Part shown: piece by piece, positions 18,935 through 28,800 of the stretch
Layout: each line of letters opens with the position of its first letter
Position numbering within the stretch: position 1 is the first letter of the stretch
Assembly (NCBI GenBank): GCA_020830965.2
Contig: JACCFC020000013.1
Coordinates: forward strand, 36,429-100,428
Origin: Neisseriaceae bacterium TC5R-5
Lineage (GTDB): Bacteria > Pseudomonadota > Gammaproteobacteria > Burkholderiales > Chromobacteriaceae
Direction of reading: 5' to 3'
DNA: 64,000 nucleotides
Made by a program: the position numbers and the translations under genes
The notes under the pieces: generated by a model
What the model saw: the letters and a program-made list of their open reading frames with translations, nothing else
Database searches by the model: none
Told to the model about the DNA's origin: nothing

Positions 18935-20680
18935 ATGCAAACCATAGCGTTTACTCTCATCAGTTTTATTTTTTTTACCGCTCTGGTCGGTTTAATTTCC
19001 GGGTGGATTACCCGTAAATCCGACGATAAGGGCGCCAAAGGCTATTTTATGGCCAGTGGTGGTTTAACTGGCTGGTTTATTGCCGGTTCCATGCTGCTGA
19101 CCAATTTATCGGCCGAGCAGTTAATCGGTTTAAATGGTGATGCCTACGGCCATAATCTATCGGCGATGGCCTGGGAGGCGACAGCAGCAGTCGCTACCGT
19201 GGTGCTGGCGATGTATTTCTTGCCGCGCTATTTAAAAGGTGGCTTTACTACTTTGCCGCAGTATCTGGAAGAGCGCTTTGATGCGACCACACGTCGCTTT
19301 GTTAGCCTGATGTTTATTCTGGGCTATACCTTTGTGGCGAATCCATCCGGCTTATACCTCGGTTCCATTGCCTTTAATGAGATTTTTAAGGTACAGCAGC
19401 TAACCGGCATGTCTTACAACATGACCATTTCGGTGCTGGTGTGGAGCATGGGCATTATCGGTGCGCTATATGCCATTTTTGGCGGCCTGCGGGCGGTAGC
19501 GGTATCAGACACGATTAATGGCCTGGGTCTGTTGGTGGCCGGTTTGATGGTACCCATTTTGGGCTTGATCGCCTTGGGTGGCGGCAGCTTTGGTGAAGGT
19601 CTGCACATTATTACCACCAATGCCCCGGAAAAGCTGAATGCCATTGGTTCGGCTACCGATAGCGTGCCCTTTGGTACCATTTTTACCGGTATGGTATTTG
19701 CTAACCTGTTCTACTGGTGTACCAATCAATCCATTATTCAGCGCACCCTGGCGGCGAAGTCGCTGGCCGAAGGTCAAAAAGGGGTGTTGTTTTCTGGTTT
19801 GATCAAGATTCTGGTACCGATTGTGATGCTGATACCGGGGGTGATTGCCTATCACTATTACGCAGGTAATCCGCTGCCGAAACCCGATTTTGCTTATCCG
19901 GTACTGGTACGCGATATTTTGCCGTGGTGGTTAACCGGCTTTTTTGTCGCCGCGCTGTTTGGCACGGTAATGAGTCACTTCAACGCGATTATCAACAGTA
20001 CCGCCACGCTGGTTGCTTATGATTTTTATCGTGCCTGGAAGCCGAACGCGACCGATGAGCAGATGGTACGCGTTGGTAAAATTTCCAGTGTGCTGATTGC
20101 GGTGTTGTCGCTGATCATTGCGCCCTTGCTGATTTACGCACCCGATGGCATTTACACCGTGATGCGTCGTTTTACCGGTTTTTACAATATCCCGATTATC
20201 GCGGTGGTACTGGTGGGTTTCTTTACCTCGCGTGTTTCCGCCGTTTCTGCCAAAACCGTACTGTTTATGCATGTGGTGGTGTATACGCTGCTGATCTTTG
20301 TGTTCTCAATCGATAAGCGCAGCGGTGTGCACTTCCTGCACATTATGGGCATGTTGTTTGTGTTGGAAGTGGCTTTGATGCTGGCGCTGGGCAAGCTGTT
20401 CCCACGAGCTACGGTTTATCAGCCAACCATCCGCAACCCTGGCGAGCAACGTAACTGGCGCTACGCCAAGAGTATGAGTACCTTCCTGATGGCCTTGCTG
20501 GTCAGTGCTTACCTCACTTTCTCTCCGTTTGGGGTAGCCAATGAAACCGGTTTGTCCAATAGCTATTACGGGGCTTTGGGTGTGCTCTGGCTGGTGGCAG
20601 CAGCGTTAATTGTACGTTTTCAGCATAAAGAGGCGCTGTTGGATGAGCGCAAGCTGGTTCTACAGACCAATCGCACTTAA
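18935..20680 (+). CDS. Sodium:solute symporter (SSS family), probable sulfoquinovose importer
   Basis: 581 residues with about 14 membrane spans. Family hallmarks are GWFIAGSMLLTNLSAEQLIG near residue 45, the ALYAIFGGLRAVAVSD motif near 180 and FGTVMSHFNAIINS near 345. The arrangement resembles SGLT-type sugar symporters. It heads a co-directional run with the GH31 glycosidase, TSUP exporter and porin, so it likely imports sulfoquinovose or its glyceryl glycoside with Na+. Ribosome site TTGGAG. Confidence 0.82.
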   Translation: MQTIAFTLISFIFFTALVGLISGWITRKSDDKGAKGYFMASGGLTGWFIAGSMLLTNLSAEQLIGLNGDAYGHNLSAMAWEATAAVATVVLAMYFLPRYLKGGFTTLPQYLEERFDATTRRFVSLMFILGYTFVANPSGLYLGSIAFNEIFKVQQLTGMSYNMTISVLVWSMGIIGALYAIFGGLRAVAVSDTINGLGLLVAGLMVPILGLIALGGGSFGEGLHIITTNAPEKLNAIGSATDSVPFGTIFTGMVFANLFYWCTNQSIIQRTLAAKSLAEGQKGVLFSGLIKILVPIVMLIPGVIAYHYYAGNPLPKPDFAYPVLVRDILPWWLTGFFVAALFGTVMSHFNAIINSTATLVAYDFYRAWKPNATDEQMVRVGKISSVLIAVLSLIIAPLLIYAPDGIYTVMRRFTGFYNIPIIAVVLVGFFTSRVSAVSAKTVLFMHVVVYTLLIFVFSIDKRSGVHFLHIMGMLFVLEVALMLALGKLFPRATVYQPTIRNPGEQRNWRYAKSMSTFLMALLVSAYLTFSPFGVANETGLSNSYYGALGVLWLVAAALIVRFQHKEALLDERKLVLQTNRT

Positions 20681-20710
20681 GCAAGTTTGACCCTTAAAGG
20701 AGGGATTACC

Positions 20711-22768
20711 ATGCTGATATGCCAACACCACGACGATAGTTTGAGCCTGCACTTTGCCGGCAAGTGTATTTTTCAGCACCACCGCGATAAACCAGCCTTA
20801 TTTACTGGCCACGGCCAGGAACGCATGGACATGTATCGCGGTAATTTTGAGATTGAAGATTATGTCGAGCAGCGCATGGCCTTGAGCGATGTGCGTGCCA
20901 CTGAAACGGCCGCCGGTGGCTGGCGGCTGGAGTTTCGTCGTTACCCCGCTGATAGCCTGCAATTGGCGGTGCATTTTCAGGTAAAAGGCGCGGCGCTGCA
21001 TGCTGATTTTAGCGAGGCCGATGAGGCGATCAACCGTCTGTGGTGGCGAGCGCCCGCGGCAGCCAGAGACCCGGTATGGGGCTGTGGCGAGCAGATGTCT
21101 TATTTCAATCTGCGTAGTCGTCGCTTTCCGCTCTGGACGTCAGAGCCGGGTGTGGGTCGTGATAAAAGCACCCAACTTACCTGGCAGGCCGATGTCAGCG
21201 GTAAAGCCGGTGGCGATTATTACCACACTAATTACCCGCAACCGAGCTTTATCAGTCTGAGTGCCGACGATGCCAGCACACCCGCCTATTGCCTGCACGC
21301 GGAAACCACGGCTTATGCGGAGTTTGATTTCCGCCATGCCGAGTTTCATGAGCTGCAGTTCTGGGCGGTACCGCAACGCCTGGAGTGGTTGGTAGCGGCG
21401 CAACTGACCGATCTGGTGGGCTTGGTTTCCAGCCGCTTCGGTCGGCAGCCGACGCTGCCAGACTGGATTACCGGTGGGGTAGTTCTCGGTCTTAAAAATG
21501 GTGAGGAGCATGCTCGCACTATTCTGGCCCAAGCCAGCGCCGCCGGTGTGAATGTCGCGGCGCTCTGGTGTGAGGACTGGGCCGGCATCCGCCAGACCAG
21601 CTTCGGCAAGCGTCTGTTCTGGGATTGGCGCTGGCAGCCGCAGCGCTATCCACAACTGAAGCAGTGGATCGCCGAACTCAAGCGCGATGGCATCCGCTTT
21701 ATGAGCTACGTTAATCCGTATTTGTGTGCGGATGGTGAGTTGTATCAGGAGGCGCTGGCTAGCGGCTATCTGGCGACAGCGCAGGATGGTGGCGATTATC
21801 TAGTCGATTTTGGCGAGTTTGACTGCGGTGTGGTCGACTTCACCCAGCCGGCCGCCTGCCAGTGGTTCGCCGAACGCATTCTGCAACGCGAAATGCTGGA
21901 TATCGGCCAGGATGGCTGGATGGCTGATTTTGGCGAGTACCTGCCCATTGATCTGAAGCTGGCCAATGGTGTGGATGCCAAGCTGATGCACAATGCCTGG
22001 CCGGTATTGTGGGCGAAGGTGAATGCGGAGGCGATTGCCGCCAGTGGCCGCACTGGCGATGCAGTGTTCTTTATGCGCGCCGGTTATAGCGGGGTGCAGG
22101 CGCATTGCCCGCTATTATGGGCAGGCGATCAGTCGGTGGATTTCACCCGCCATGATGGCTTGCAGACCGTCATTTGTGGTGCGCTGTCTTCCGGGCTGCT
22201 GGGCAATGCCTATCACCATAGCGATATCGGCGGTTATACCAGCCTGTTCGGCAATGTGCGTACCCCGGAGCTGTTCCAGCGCTGGACAGAGATGGCCTTA
22301 TTCACCCCGGTGATGCGCACGCATGAGGGCAATCGCCCGGACGATAACTTCCAGTTCTGGCAAGACCCGGCCGTGCTCGCGCATTTGGCCCGTATCAGCC
22401 AGTTGCATCAGGCTTTGCAACCGTATACCCGCGCGCTCAGCCAGCAGGCACATGAACACGGCCTACCGCTGCAACGCCCGCTAGTGCTGCATTACCAGCA
22501 CGATGCTGCTACTTACGATATTCATGATCAATATCTGTATGGTCGTGATCTGTTGGTAGCGCCGGTGCATGCGGCAGCGCAGGATAGCTGGCAAGCCTAT
22601 TTACCGGTGGGCGATGACTGGCTGCATCTGTGGAGTGGTGAGCGTTATAGCGGGGGTCAGCATGTGACAGTTGCCGCACCCTTGGGACAGCCGCCGGTAT
22701 TCTTGCGCGCTGCTGCCGATAACGCGGCATTGAACGCTTTTGTGCAAGAGGCTAGAGCATCACTGTGA
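20711..22768 (+). CDS. yihQ: GH31 sulfoquinovosidase
   Basis: 685 residues, co-linear with E. coli YihQ. The predicted catalytic nucleophile is D406 (WMADFGEYLP) and the acid/base D473 (WAGDQSVDF). Residues that bind the sulfonate in sulfoquinovosidases are K262 (GLKNG), E288 (CEDW), R301 and W304 (GKRLFW) and Y509 (DIGGYT). This KERWY set is the alternative to the QQRWY set of the E. coli enzyme; other GH31 alpha-glucosidases lack it. It releases sulfoquinovose from sulfoquinovosyl glycerol or the plant sulfolipid. The ATG at 20711 has AAAGGAGG upstream and is preferred over one 8 codons earlier. No signal peptide is seen, so it is cytoplasmic. GTGA overlap with the next gene. Confidence 0.9.
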   Translation: MLICQHHDDSLSLHFAGKCIFQHHRDKPALFTGHGQERMDMYRGNFEIEDYVEQRMALSDVRATETAAGGWRLEFRRYPADSLQLAVHFQVKGAALHADFSEADEAINRLWWRAPAAARDPVWGCGEQMSYFNLRSRRFPLWTSEPGVGRDKSTQLTWQADVSGKAGGDYYHTNYPQPSFISLSADDASTPAYCLHAETTAYAEFDFRHAEFHELQFWAVPQRLEWLVAAQLTDLVGLVSSRFGRQPTLPDWITGGVVLGLKNGEEHARTILAQASAAGVNVAALWCEDWAGIRQTSFGKRLFWDWRWQPQRYPQLKQWIAELKRDGIRFMSYVNPYLCADGELYQEALASGYLATAQDGGDYLVDFGEFDCGVVDFTQPAACQWFAERILQREMLDIGQDGWMADFGEYLPIDLKLANGVDAKLMHNAWPVLWAKVNAEAIAASGRTGDAVFFMRAGYSGVQAHCPLLWAGDQSVDFTRHDGLQTVICGALSSGLLGNAYHHSDIGGYTSLFGNVRTPELFQRWTEMALFTPVMRTHEGNRPDDNFQFWQDPAVLAHLARISQLHQALQPYTRALSQQAHEHGLPLQRPLVLHYQHDAATYDIHDQYLYGRDLLVAPVHAAAQDSWQAYLPVGDDWLHLWSGERYSGGQHVTVAAPLGQPPVFLRAAADNAALNAFVQEARASL

Positions 22769-23541
22769 GCATAGTGCAACAAATCGCGTTTCTACTGTGT
22801 GTGGGCTTGGCCAGTTTTGCGCAGAATCTTACCGGCTTTGCCTTTGGTTTGATTCTGCTCGGGCTGGTCGCCCTATTGCACCTGGCCCCGCTGGATGCCA
22901 GTGCCAATGTGGTCAGCGTGCTGGTGATTGCCAATGCGCTGCTGGTGCTGCGGCGTGGTTCCAGCCACACCCTGCCCTGGCGCTTGATGTGGCCGACGCT
23001 GAGCAGCAGCTTGCTCGGCGTACTGGTGGGTGTATCGCTGCTGGGCTGGCTCTCGGCCGAAGCCACCAGTGGTTTACGGCTGCTATTGGGCGTCACCATC
23101 GTGCTGGCCAGCTTTCTGCTGATTCTGCAGAAGAAAAACCTGGCCCAAGTCTCCAGCCGGCTTAACTTTATTGGCTTTGGGGCGATTTCCGGCCTGTTGG
23201 GCGGGCTATTTTCCAGTGCCGGGCCGCCTATGGTGTATCACCTTTACCGACAACCACTGCCGATCAACGCGATTCGTCATAGCTTAGTGTTGCTGTTTGC
23301 CAGCAATGCCTTGCTGCGGCTGGTTTTTGTCATCAGCCATGGGCAGTTTAATCGCCAGGCCTTGCAACTGAGTCTGCTGGCCTTGCCCATCGTTGTCGGT
23401 ATCACCTGGTGGCAGCATCGCCACCCCTCCACCTGGAGCCCAACGGTGGTGCGCTATGTGGTGTTTGTATTGCTGCTGATTGCCGGACTCAGCCTGCTAT
23501 TACCCACGGCGGTAAAACTATTCCGTACCCTAATAAGCTAA
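22765..23541 (+). CDS. TSUP (TauE/SafE) family exporter, probable sulfonate export
   Basis: 258 residues with about eight hydrophobic spans; glycine-rich repeats NLTGFAFGLILLG near residue 20 and GLLGGLFSSAGPPMVY near 147 mark the two halves. It starts with GTG overlapping the glycosidase stop (GTGA). TauE-type proteins accompany sulfoglycolytic gene sets and are thought to export the C3 sulfonate end product (sulfolactate or dihydroxypropanesulfonate). Context points to that role here. Confidence 0.78.
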   Translation: MSIVQQIAFLLCVGLASFAQNLTGFAFGLILLGLVALLHLAPLDASANVVSVLVIANALLVLRRGSSHTLPWRLMWPTLSSSLLGVLVGVSLLGWLSAEATSGLRLLLGVTIVLASFLLILQKKNLAQVSSRLNFIGFGAISGLLGGLFSSAGPPMVYHLYRQPLPINAIRHSLVLLFASNALLRLVFVISHGQFNRQALQLSLLALPIVVGITWWQHRHPSTWSPTVVRYVVFVLLLIAGLSLLLPTAVKLFRTLIS

Positions 23542-23587
23542 GCAGCACCATAAAACTAAAAAATATTCATCATCTTCAGGAGAAACC

Positions 23588-24685
23588 ATGACATTCAAAC
23601 GTAAACCTATTCAGATCAGCGTGGCCCTTCTCGGCGCGCTGGCTCTACATTCGGCCCAGGCTGCTTCAACCTTCTACGGCATCATGGATGCCGCACTGGA
23701 ATATGGCCGCTTTGATCCGAACAAGGTCAATCTATGGCGCGTACAAAGTGGCAGCTTACAGGCCTCTCGCCTCGGCTTTAAAGGTGATGAAGATCTGGGT
23801 AATGGCCTCTCCGCCCGCTATCAGTTAGAAACTGAAGTGAAACTGGATGGTACCGGCAACCCCAATAACTCACTCTTTACTCGTGGCACTCACATTGGTC
23901 TGGCAGGTAATTTTGGTTCCATGGACATTGGTCGGCTCTATATGCCCTTATATTGGGTGTACCTGTCCTCCGATGCCAGTACCTATGGCCTGGCCAACTT
24001 CAGCAGCACGATGAGCCTGCAACACAATGGCGTACTGGGTAAAAAAATTAGCGGCACCGGTAAAACCACCCGCACCGCTACTGGCGGTTTCTTCAACAAC
24101 GCCATTCGTTACAAAACCCCGCAATGGGGCAGCATAACCGCCGAGATTGGCGCCTCTGCCGGTGAGGAAAACGGCGGGCTACAGTCGAATGAAGGCCGCA
24201 GCTATAGCGCCAATATCATCCACAAAGACCAGGCACTGCAATTGGGGATAGGCTATCTGCAGTACCGCTACTATGCTACTGACACTGCCAGCGATTATTC
24301 CCGCCACAACACTTGGATTATTGGCGGTCAATATGTGATGGATTTCGCCACCATCGGGGCCAACTTCCTGCACACTTCAACCTCACATGATCGCTGGCAA
24401 GCCAATAGCTGGCTGCTAGGCGCTAAAATCCCGGTAGGTCGTGGTGATATCAATATCGGCACCTCACGCCTGATAGAAAGTGCCGACAAAACGGCGCAAG
24501 CTTTCCATCTAGGTTATGTGCATTATCTGAGCAAAGTCACCCAGCTTTACGGCTATACCGCTTATATCCGCAACAATAGTCATTCTGACCGTGGCCTAGC
24601 TATCGTTAACCCGGATACCAAATATCTCAGCGTCCCCGGTTATGATCCACGCGCTTTCACTGTCGGACTAAGACACGGCTTCTAA
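23588..24685 (+). CDS. Gram-negative porin
   Basis: 365 residues. A signal peptide of about 25 residues ends near HSAQA, followed by STFYGIMDAALEYGRF, the usual start of betaproteobacterial 16-strand porins. The chain ends in a terminal phenylalanine (LRHGF), the BAM recognition signal. It closes the symporter-glycosidase-exporter run and probably gives outer-membrane passage to the anionic sugar glycoside. Ribosome site CAGGAG. Confidence 0.85.
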   Translation: MTFKRKPIQISVALLGALALHSAQAASTFYGIMDAALEYGRFDPNKVNLWRVQSGSLQASRLGFKGDEDLGNGLSARYQLETEVKLDGTGNPNNSLFTRGTHIGLAGNFGSMDIGRLYMPLYWVYLSSDASTYGLANFSSTMSLQHNGVLGKKISGTGKTTRTATGGFFNNAIRYKTPQWGSITAEIGASAGEENGGLQSNEGRSYSANIIHKDQALQLGIGYLQYRYYATDTASDYSRHNTWIIGGQYVMDFATIGANFLHTSTSHDRWQANSWLLGAKIPVGRGDINIGTSRLIESADKTAQAFHLGYVHYLSKVTQLYGYTAYIRNNSHSDRGLAIVNPDTKYLSVPGYDPRAFTVGLRHGF

Positions 24686-24694
24686 GCTTGCTCA

Positions 24695-24714
24695 CCACCC
24701 CTTAGTCGGGGTGG
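24695..24714 (+). terminator. Hairpin after the porin gene
   Basis: CCACCCC and GGGGTGG form a strong stem 10 bases past the stop. No T run follows, so termination may need Rho or be partial. Confidence 0.4.
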
Positions 24715-24932
24715 CTAGCTACTGGCAGTGAGATGGACGCTTTTTGCCCAACACCCGCCCACACAGCTCATTTATATGAATGTTCATCAATAAATCACCT
24801 ATAAATGTTTGCGCAAAAATTCATTAGCATGCAAGAATATTATTTTTTATGGCAAAGGCATGGAACAAATGCATTGTGTGAAATATCATGTCCAGTCTAT
24901 TATCAGCATGGCTAGCCCCTGAAAAAACCAAG

Positions 24933-25799
24933 ATGAACACTAACTCTAATTACTTTATTCTTAAAATCTGCTGTGCTGGCACCTCCGGCATCGTCGCGAT
25001 GGTAAGTTCCTTCCTCGCCAACCAGCAGTGTTATATCAGCGAAATGTCTCAATTTGATGATGAGGATACCGGGCGCTTCTTTATGCGTACCGAGTTTCGC
25101 TTCAACCCAGGCGCAAAAGGTGATATCAGCACGCTACGCCAAGGCTTTCCGGAAGTGGCCCAAGCCTTCGATATGGACTGGCAGCTATATAGTGCCGCGG
25201 AACCGATGCGGGTATTGATCATGGCCAGCCGTGATGATCATTGTCTAAGTGATCTGCTGTATCGCCACCAGAAGGGCGAAATGCATATGCAGATTACCGC
25301 CATCGTATCCAATCATCTGGACTTGCGGCCCATGGCCGAGCGCGAAGGAATACGCTTCGTCTATCTGCCGGTTACTGCAGAGAACAAAGCACAACAGGAA
25401 GCCACTCTGCTTAGCCTGGTGGAAGAAACCGGCAGCGAACTGGTGGTGCTGGCGCGCTATATGCAGGTGTTGTCCGATGCTTTGTGCCAACAACTAGTTG
25501 GCCGCGTGATCAATATTCACCATTCATTCTTGCCGGGCTTTAAAGGGGCTAAGCCTTATCATCAGGCCTATCAGCGCGGGGTGAAATTAATTGGCGCCAC
25601 CGCTCATTATGTGACCCCGAACCTGGATGAGGGGCCAATCATCGAGCAGGCAGTACAACGCGTTGATCATACTTATAAGCCTGATGAGCTGGTGTCCATT
25701 GGCCGTGACACGGAAACCATCGCCCTGTCCAAGGCGGTTAAATACCATCTGCAGCACCGCGTGTTCCTTAATAATGACAAGACCGTCATCTTCCGTTAA
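24933..25799 (+). CDS. purU: Formyltetrahydrofolate deformylase
   Basis: 288 residues: an N-terminal ACT domain (about 1-80, LKICCAGTSGIVAMVSSFLA) and a C-terminal formyltransferase-like hydrolase domain. The latter shows RYMQVLSDALC, INIHHSFLPGFKGAKPYHQA with the catalytic His, and the late aspartate in ATAHYVTPNLDEGPII. It hydrolyses 10-formyl-THF to formate and THF, balancing one-carbon units. An earlier in-frame ATG at 24888 would add 15 residues; the later one gives the usual length, though neither has a strong ribosome site. The 200 bp upstream is AT-rich. Confidence 0.9.
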   Translation: MNTNSNYFILKICCAGTSGIVAMVSSFLANQQCYISEMSQFDDEDTGRFFMRTEFRFNPGAKGDISTLRQGFPEVAQAFDMDWQLYSAAEPMRVLIMASRDDHCLSDLLYRHQKGEMHMQITAIVSNHLDLRPMAEREGIRFVYLPVTAENKAQQEATLLSLVEETGSELVVLARYMQVLSDALCQQLVGRVINIHHSFLPGFKGAKPYHQAYQRGVKLIGATAHYVTPNLDEGPIIEQAVQRVDHTYKPDELVSIGRDTETIALSKAVKYHLQHRVFLNNDKTVIFR

Positions 25800-25848
25800 G
25801 CACGCTAGCGCGGTCTGAACACGGCCGCGAGCCGCCGCCAGCTAATGC

Positions 25849-25871
25849 GGAGGATGTTTGCAACATCCTCC
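25849..25871. terminator. Hairpin between purU and the HAD phosphatase gene
   Basis: GGAGGATGTT and AACATCCTCC pair perfectly around a three-base loop, 50 bases past the purU stop. It lacks a T run. Confidence 0.45.
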
Positions 25872-25926
25872 AATAGCCAGCCTGAACTTACGTATAATCT
25901 CAGACTTTTACACTGTGGCAGGTGTT

Positions 25927-26724
25927 ATGGCTTATCAATTCATTGCCTCTGATCTGGATGGCACCCTACTCAATCCCTCACATGCTGTTGATACCTTCAC
26001 CGCCAGTACACTGCAAGCGCTGGCCGCACGCGGGCTGCAGTTTGCCATCGCCACCGGCCGCCATCATCTGGATGTGATGGGCATTCGTCAGGCTTTGGGG
26101 ATTCCGGCTTATCTGATCACCTCTAATGGTGCCCGCGTGCATGATCCGCAGGATACGCTGATCCACGCTCAGGACATCCCGCCATCCCTAGTGCAACAGC
26201 TGGCGCAACCCCACTTTGCCGCCGGTACCGTGTTGAATTTTTATCGCAATGAGGATTGGCTGATTGATCAACCCTGCCAGTATCTGCTGGATTTTCATGC
26301 CGACTCCGAGCTGAGTTACCACGTCACCGATCTAAGCCGTCACTCTGGCGCCGGTGTCGCCAAGGTGTTGTATATCGCCGAACACGAGCACCTGCTGCAA
26401 GTTGAGCGCAAACTGCACGCCAGCTTTGCCGATGAGTTGTATATCACCTTCTCTGCCGAAGATTGTCTGGAAGTGATGGCCAGCGGCGTCTCCAAGGGGC
26501 AGGCACTGCAATTGGTGTTGCAACGGCTGGACATCGCCAGCGAGCACTGTCTGGCATTTGGTGATGGTCAGAATGATTTATCGCTATTACAACTAGTGGG
26601 CCACCCGCGCATGATGGCAAACGCCCACCCGCGTTTGGCAGAACAATTACCACAGGTGCCGCGCATCGGCAGTAATCAGCAGGCTGGCGTCGCACATTAT
26701 CTACGCGAGCTATTTGCACTGTAA
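25927..26724 (+). CDS. Cof-type HAD-superfamily phosphatase
   Basis: 265 residues, HAD subclass IIB. Motif I SDLDGTLL at residues 8-15, motif II threonine/serine in [11 protein letters not shown], motif III lysine in SGVSKGQAL and motif [13 protein letters not shown] are all present. Members dephosphorylate sugar phosphates, nucleotides or cofactor precursors; the substrate cannot be assigned. The ATG at 25927 follows AGGTGTT and matches the family N-terminus; an upstream extension of 23 codons is unlikely. Confidence 0.85.
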   Translation: MAYQFIASDLDGTLLNPSHAVDTFTASTLQALAARGLQFAIATGRHHLDVMGIRQALGIPAYLITSNGARVHDPQDTLIHAQDIPPSLVQQLAQPHFAAGTVLNFYRNEDWLIDQPCQYLLDFHADSELSYHVTDLSRHSGAGVAKVLYIAEHEHLLQVERKLHASFADELYITFSAEDCLEVMASGVSKGQALQLVLQRLDIASEHCLAFGDGQNDLSLLQLVGHPRMMANAHPRLAEQLPQVPRIGSNQQAGVAHYLRELFAL

Positions 26725-26746
26725 GCAAAATCAACAGGAAACCACC

Positions 26747-28210
26747 ATGCAAACCGAAGAATTCAGTCGTTTAGCTAGTGCCGGTTATAACCGCATTCCG
26801 GTGATACTGGAATTATTTGCCGACCTGGACACCCCGATGTCGGTGTATTTAAAACTCGCCAATCAGCCTTATACCTATTTGCTGGAATCGGTAGTAGGTG
26901 GCGAGCGTTTTGGCCGCTACTCTTTTATCGGCCTGCCATCGAATACTCGCCTGCGGGTGCAGGGCCAGCAAGTGCAAGTGGAATGTGCCGATAAGGTGAT
27001 TGAACGCCACAACGGCGACCCGCTAGCGTTCATTGAAAGCTTTCAGCAGCGTTTTCGCGCCCCGGCTATCGCAGGCCTGCCGCGCTTTGCCGGTGGTCTG
27101 GTGGGATATTTTGGCTACGACACCATCCGCTATATCGAAAAACGGCTGGCTGAGCAGAGCAAGCCAGACCCGGTAGGCACCCCGGATATCCTGCTGATGG
27201 TGTCGGAAGAACTGGCGGTGGTCGATAATCTGTCTGGCAAGCTTTATCTGGTGGTCTATGCCGACCCGGCGGTGCCACAGGCACTGGCCAAAGCCCAAGC
27301 GCGTCTGGCCGAACTACGCAGCAAGCTGCGCCAGCCACTCACCATGCCGCTGTCGCTGCCCTCACCCGCTACTGAGGCCCACTCGGAATTTGGTGAACAG
27401 GCGTTCAAAGACGCAGTAGCCAGCAGCAAACGCTATATTGTTGATGGCGACATCATGCAGGTAGTGCTGGCCCAGCGCATGCAGATGCCTTTCAGCGATT
27501 CGCCGCTGGCCTTGTATCGCGCGCTACGCAATCTCAATCCCTCGCCCTATATGTTCCTCTATCACTTTGATGATTTTCATGTGGTCGGTGCCTCACCAGA
27601 GATTCTGGTACGCCGCGAGCAGGACACCGTCACCGTGCGCCCTATTGCCGGCACCCGCCCACGCGGCAAGAACCGTGAAGAGGACGAAGCACTGGCTGCC
27701 GAACTGCTGGCCGACCCCAAAGAAATTGCCGAGCACGTGATGCTGATCGATCTTGGGCGTAATGATGTTGGCCGTGTCGCCAAGGCTGGCAGTGTGCAGC
27801 TGACCGAAAATATGATCATCGAGCGCTATTCACACGTGATGCATATTGTGTCCAGCGTCGAAGGCCAGGTGGCACCCGAGGTTTCCAATATCGACATCCT
27901 GAAAGCCACCTTCCCCGCTGGCACGCTCTCCGGTGCCGCCAAAGTGCGTGCGATGGAAATCATCGATCAGTTCGAACCCACCAAACGGGGTGTGTATGGC
28001 GGTGCCGTCGGCTATTTAGGCTTTAACGGTGATATGGACTTGTGTATTGCTATTCGCACGGCAGTATTAAAAAACCAGATGCTCTATGTACAGGCGGGTG
28101 CCGGCATCGTTGCCGACTCGGTACCGGAAATGGAATGGCAGGAAACCCAGAACAAGGCGCGCGCGGTATTACGGGCAGCCGCGCTGGTACAAAACGGATT
28201 GGATGCTTGA
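26747..28210 (+). CDS. trpE: Anthranilate synthase component I
   Basis: 487 residues, chorismate-utilising enzyme making anthranilate in tryptophan synthesis. Tryptophan-binding signature LLES near residue 46; the chorismate-binding domain holds [33 protein letters not shown] and the [16 protein letters not shown] and [13 protein letters not shown] motifs. The partner trpG is not adjacent; the next gene is a LOG-family hydrolase. The ATG at 26747 follows AGGAAACC. Confidence 0.93.
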   Translation: MQTEEFSRLASAGYNRIPVILELFADLDTPMSVYLKLANQPYTYLLESVVGGERFGRYSFIGLPSNTRLRVQGQQVQVECADKVIERHNGDPLAFIESFQQRFRAPAIAGLPRFAGGLVGYFGYDTIRYIEKRLAEQSKPDPVGTPDILLMVSEELAVVDNLSGKLYLVVYADPAVPQALAKAQARLAELRSKLRQPLTMPLSLPSPATEAHSEFGEQAFKDAVASSKRYIVDGDIMQVVLAQRMQMPFSDSPLALYRALRNLNPSPYMFLYHFDDFHVVGASPEILVRREQDTVTVRPIAGTRPRGKNREEDEALAAELLADPKEIAEHVMLIDLGRNDVGRVAKAGSVQLTENMIIERYSHVMHIVSSVEGQVAPEVSNIDILKATFPAGTLSGAAKVRAMEIIDQFEPTKRGVYGGAVGYLGFNGDMDLCIAIRTAVLKNQMLYVQAGAGIVADSVPEMEWQETQNKARAVLRAAALVQNGLDA

Positions 28211-28211
28211 A

Positions 28212-28787
28212 ATGAATATCGCCATATTTTGTGGTTCCAGCAGCGGCAATAGCCCTCTATTTACCCAGGCAGCACAAGCGCTGGCACACAGCATGGCGGC
28301 ACGCGACATCGGGCTGGTCTATGGTGGTGGCCGCGTCGGCCTGATGGGCGTGGTGGCTGACGCAATGCTGAGCGCCGGTGGCAACGTCATCGGCATTATT
28401 CCACAATCCCTCGCCGACAAAGAGCTGGCTCACCAAGACTTGAGCGAACTGCATATTGTGGCCGATATGCACGAACGCAAAGCCAGCATGGCCGAACGCG
28501 CCGATGCCTTTATCGCCCTACCCGGTGGTGCAGGCACACTGGAAGAAATTTTTGAAGCCTGGACTTGGGCGCAACTTGGCCTGCATAACAAACCATGCGG
28601 TTTTCTCAATGTCGATGCTTATTACGACAAGCTGCTGTCTTTTATTGATGGCATGGTTGCACAAGGCTTTATGAAAGCGACTTACCGCGAGATGCTGCAG
28701 GTAGATACCCAGCCGGAAGCGCTACTCAATGCACTGCAGCACTACCAGCCACCAGTCATGAAATGGGCCAATCCGACTGCAGTCTGA
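28212..28787 (+). CDS. LOG-family protein (cytokinin riboside 5'-monophosphate phosphoribohydrolase-like)
   Basis: 191 residues of the TIGR00730/LOG family. The Rossmann-type opening IAIFCGSSSGNSP, GGGRVGLMG and the signature PGGAGTLEE near residue 105 are all present. Family members cleave the base from nucleoside 5'-monophosphates. The ATG sits one base after the trpE stop, so it is probably translated from the trpE message, though the functions are unrelated. Confidence 0.85.
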   Translation: MNIAIFCGSSSGNSPLFTQAAQALAHSMAARDIGLVYGGGRVGLMGVVADAMLSAGGNVIGIIPQSLADKELAHQDLSELHIVADMHERKASMAERADAFIALPGGAGTLEEIFEAWTWAQLGLHNKPCGFLNVDAYYDKLLSFIDGMVAQGFMKATYREMLQVDTQPEALLNALQHYQPPVMKWANPTAV

Positions 28788-28800
28788 ACACAGGAGAGCA

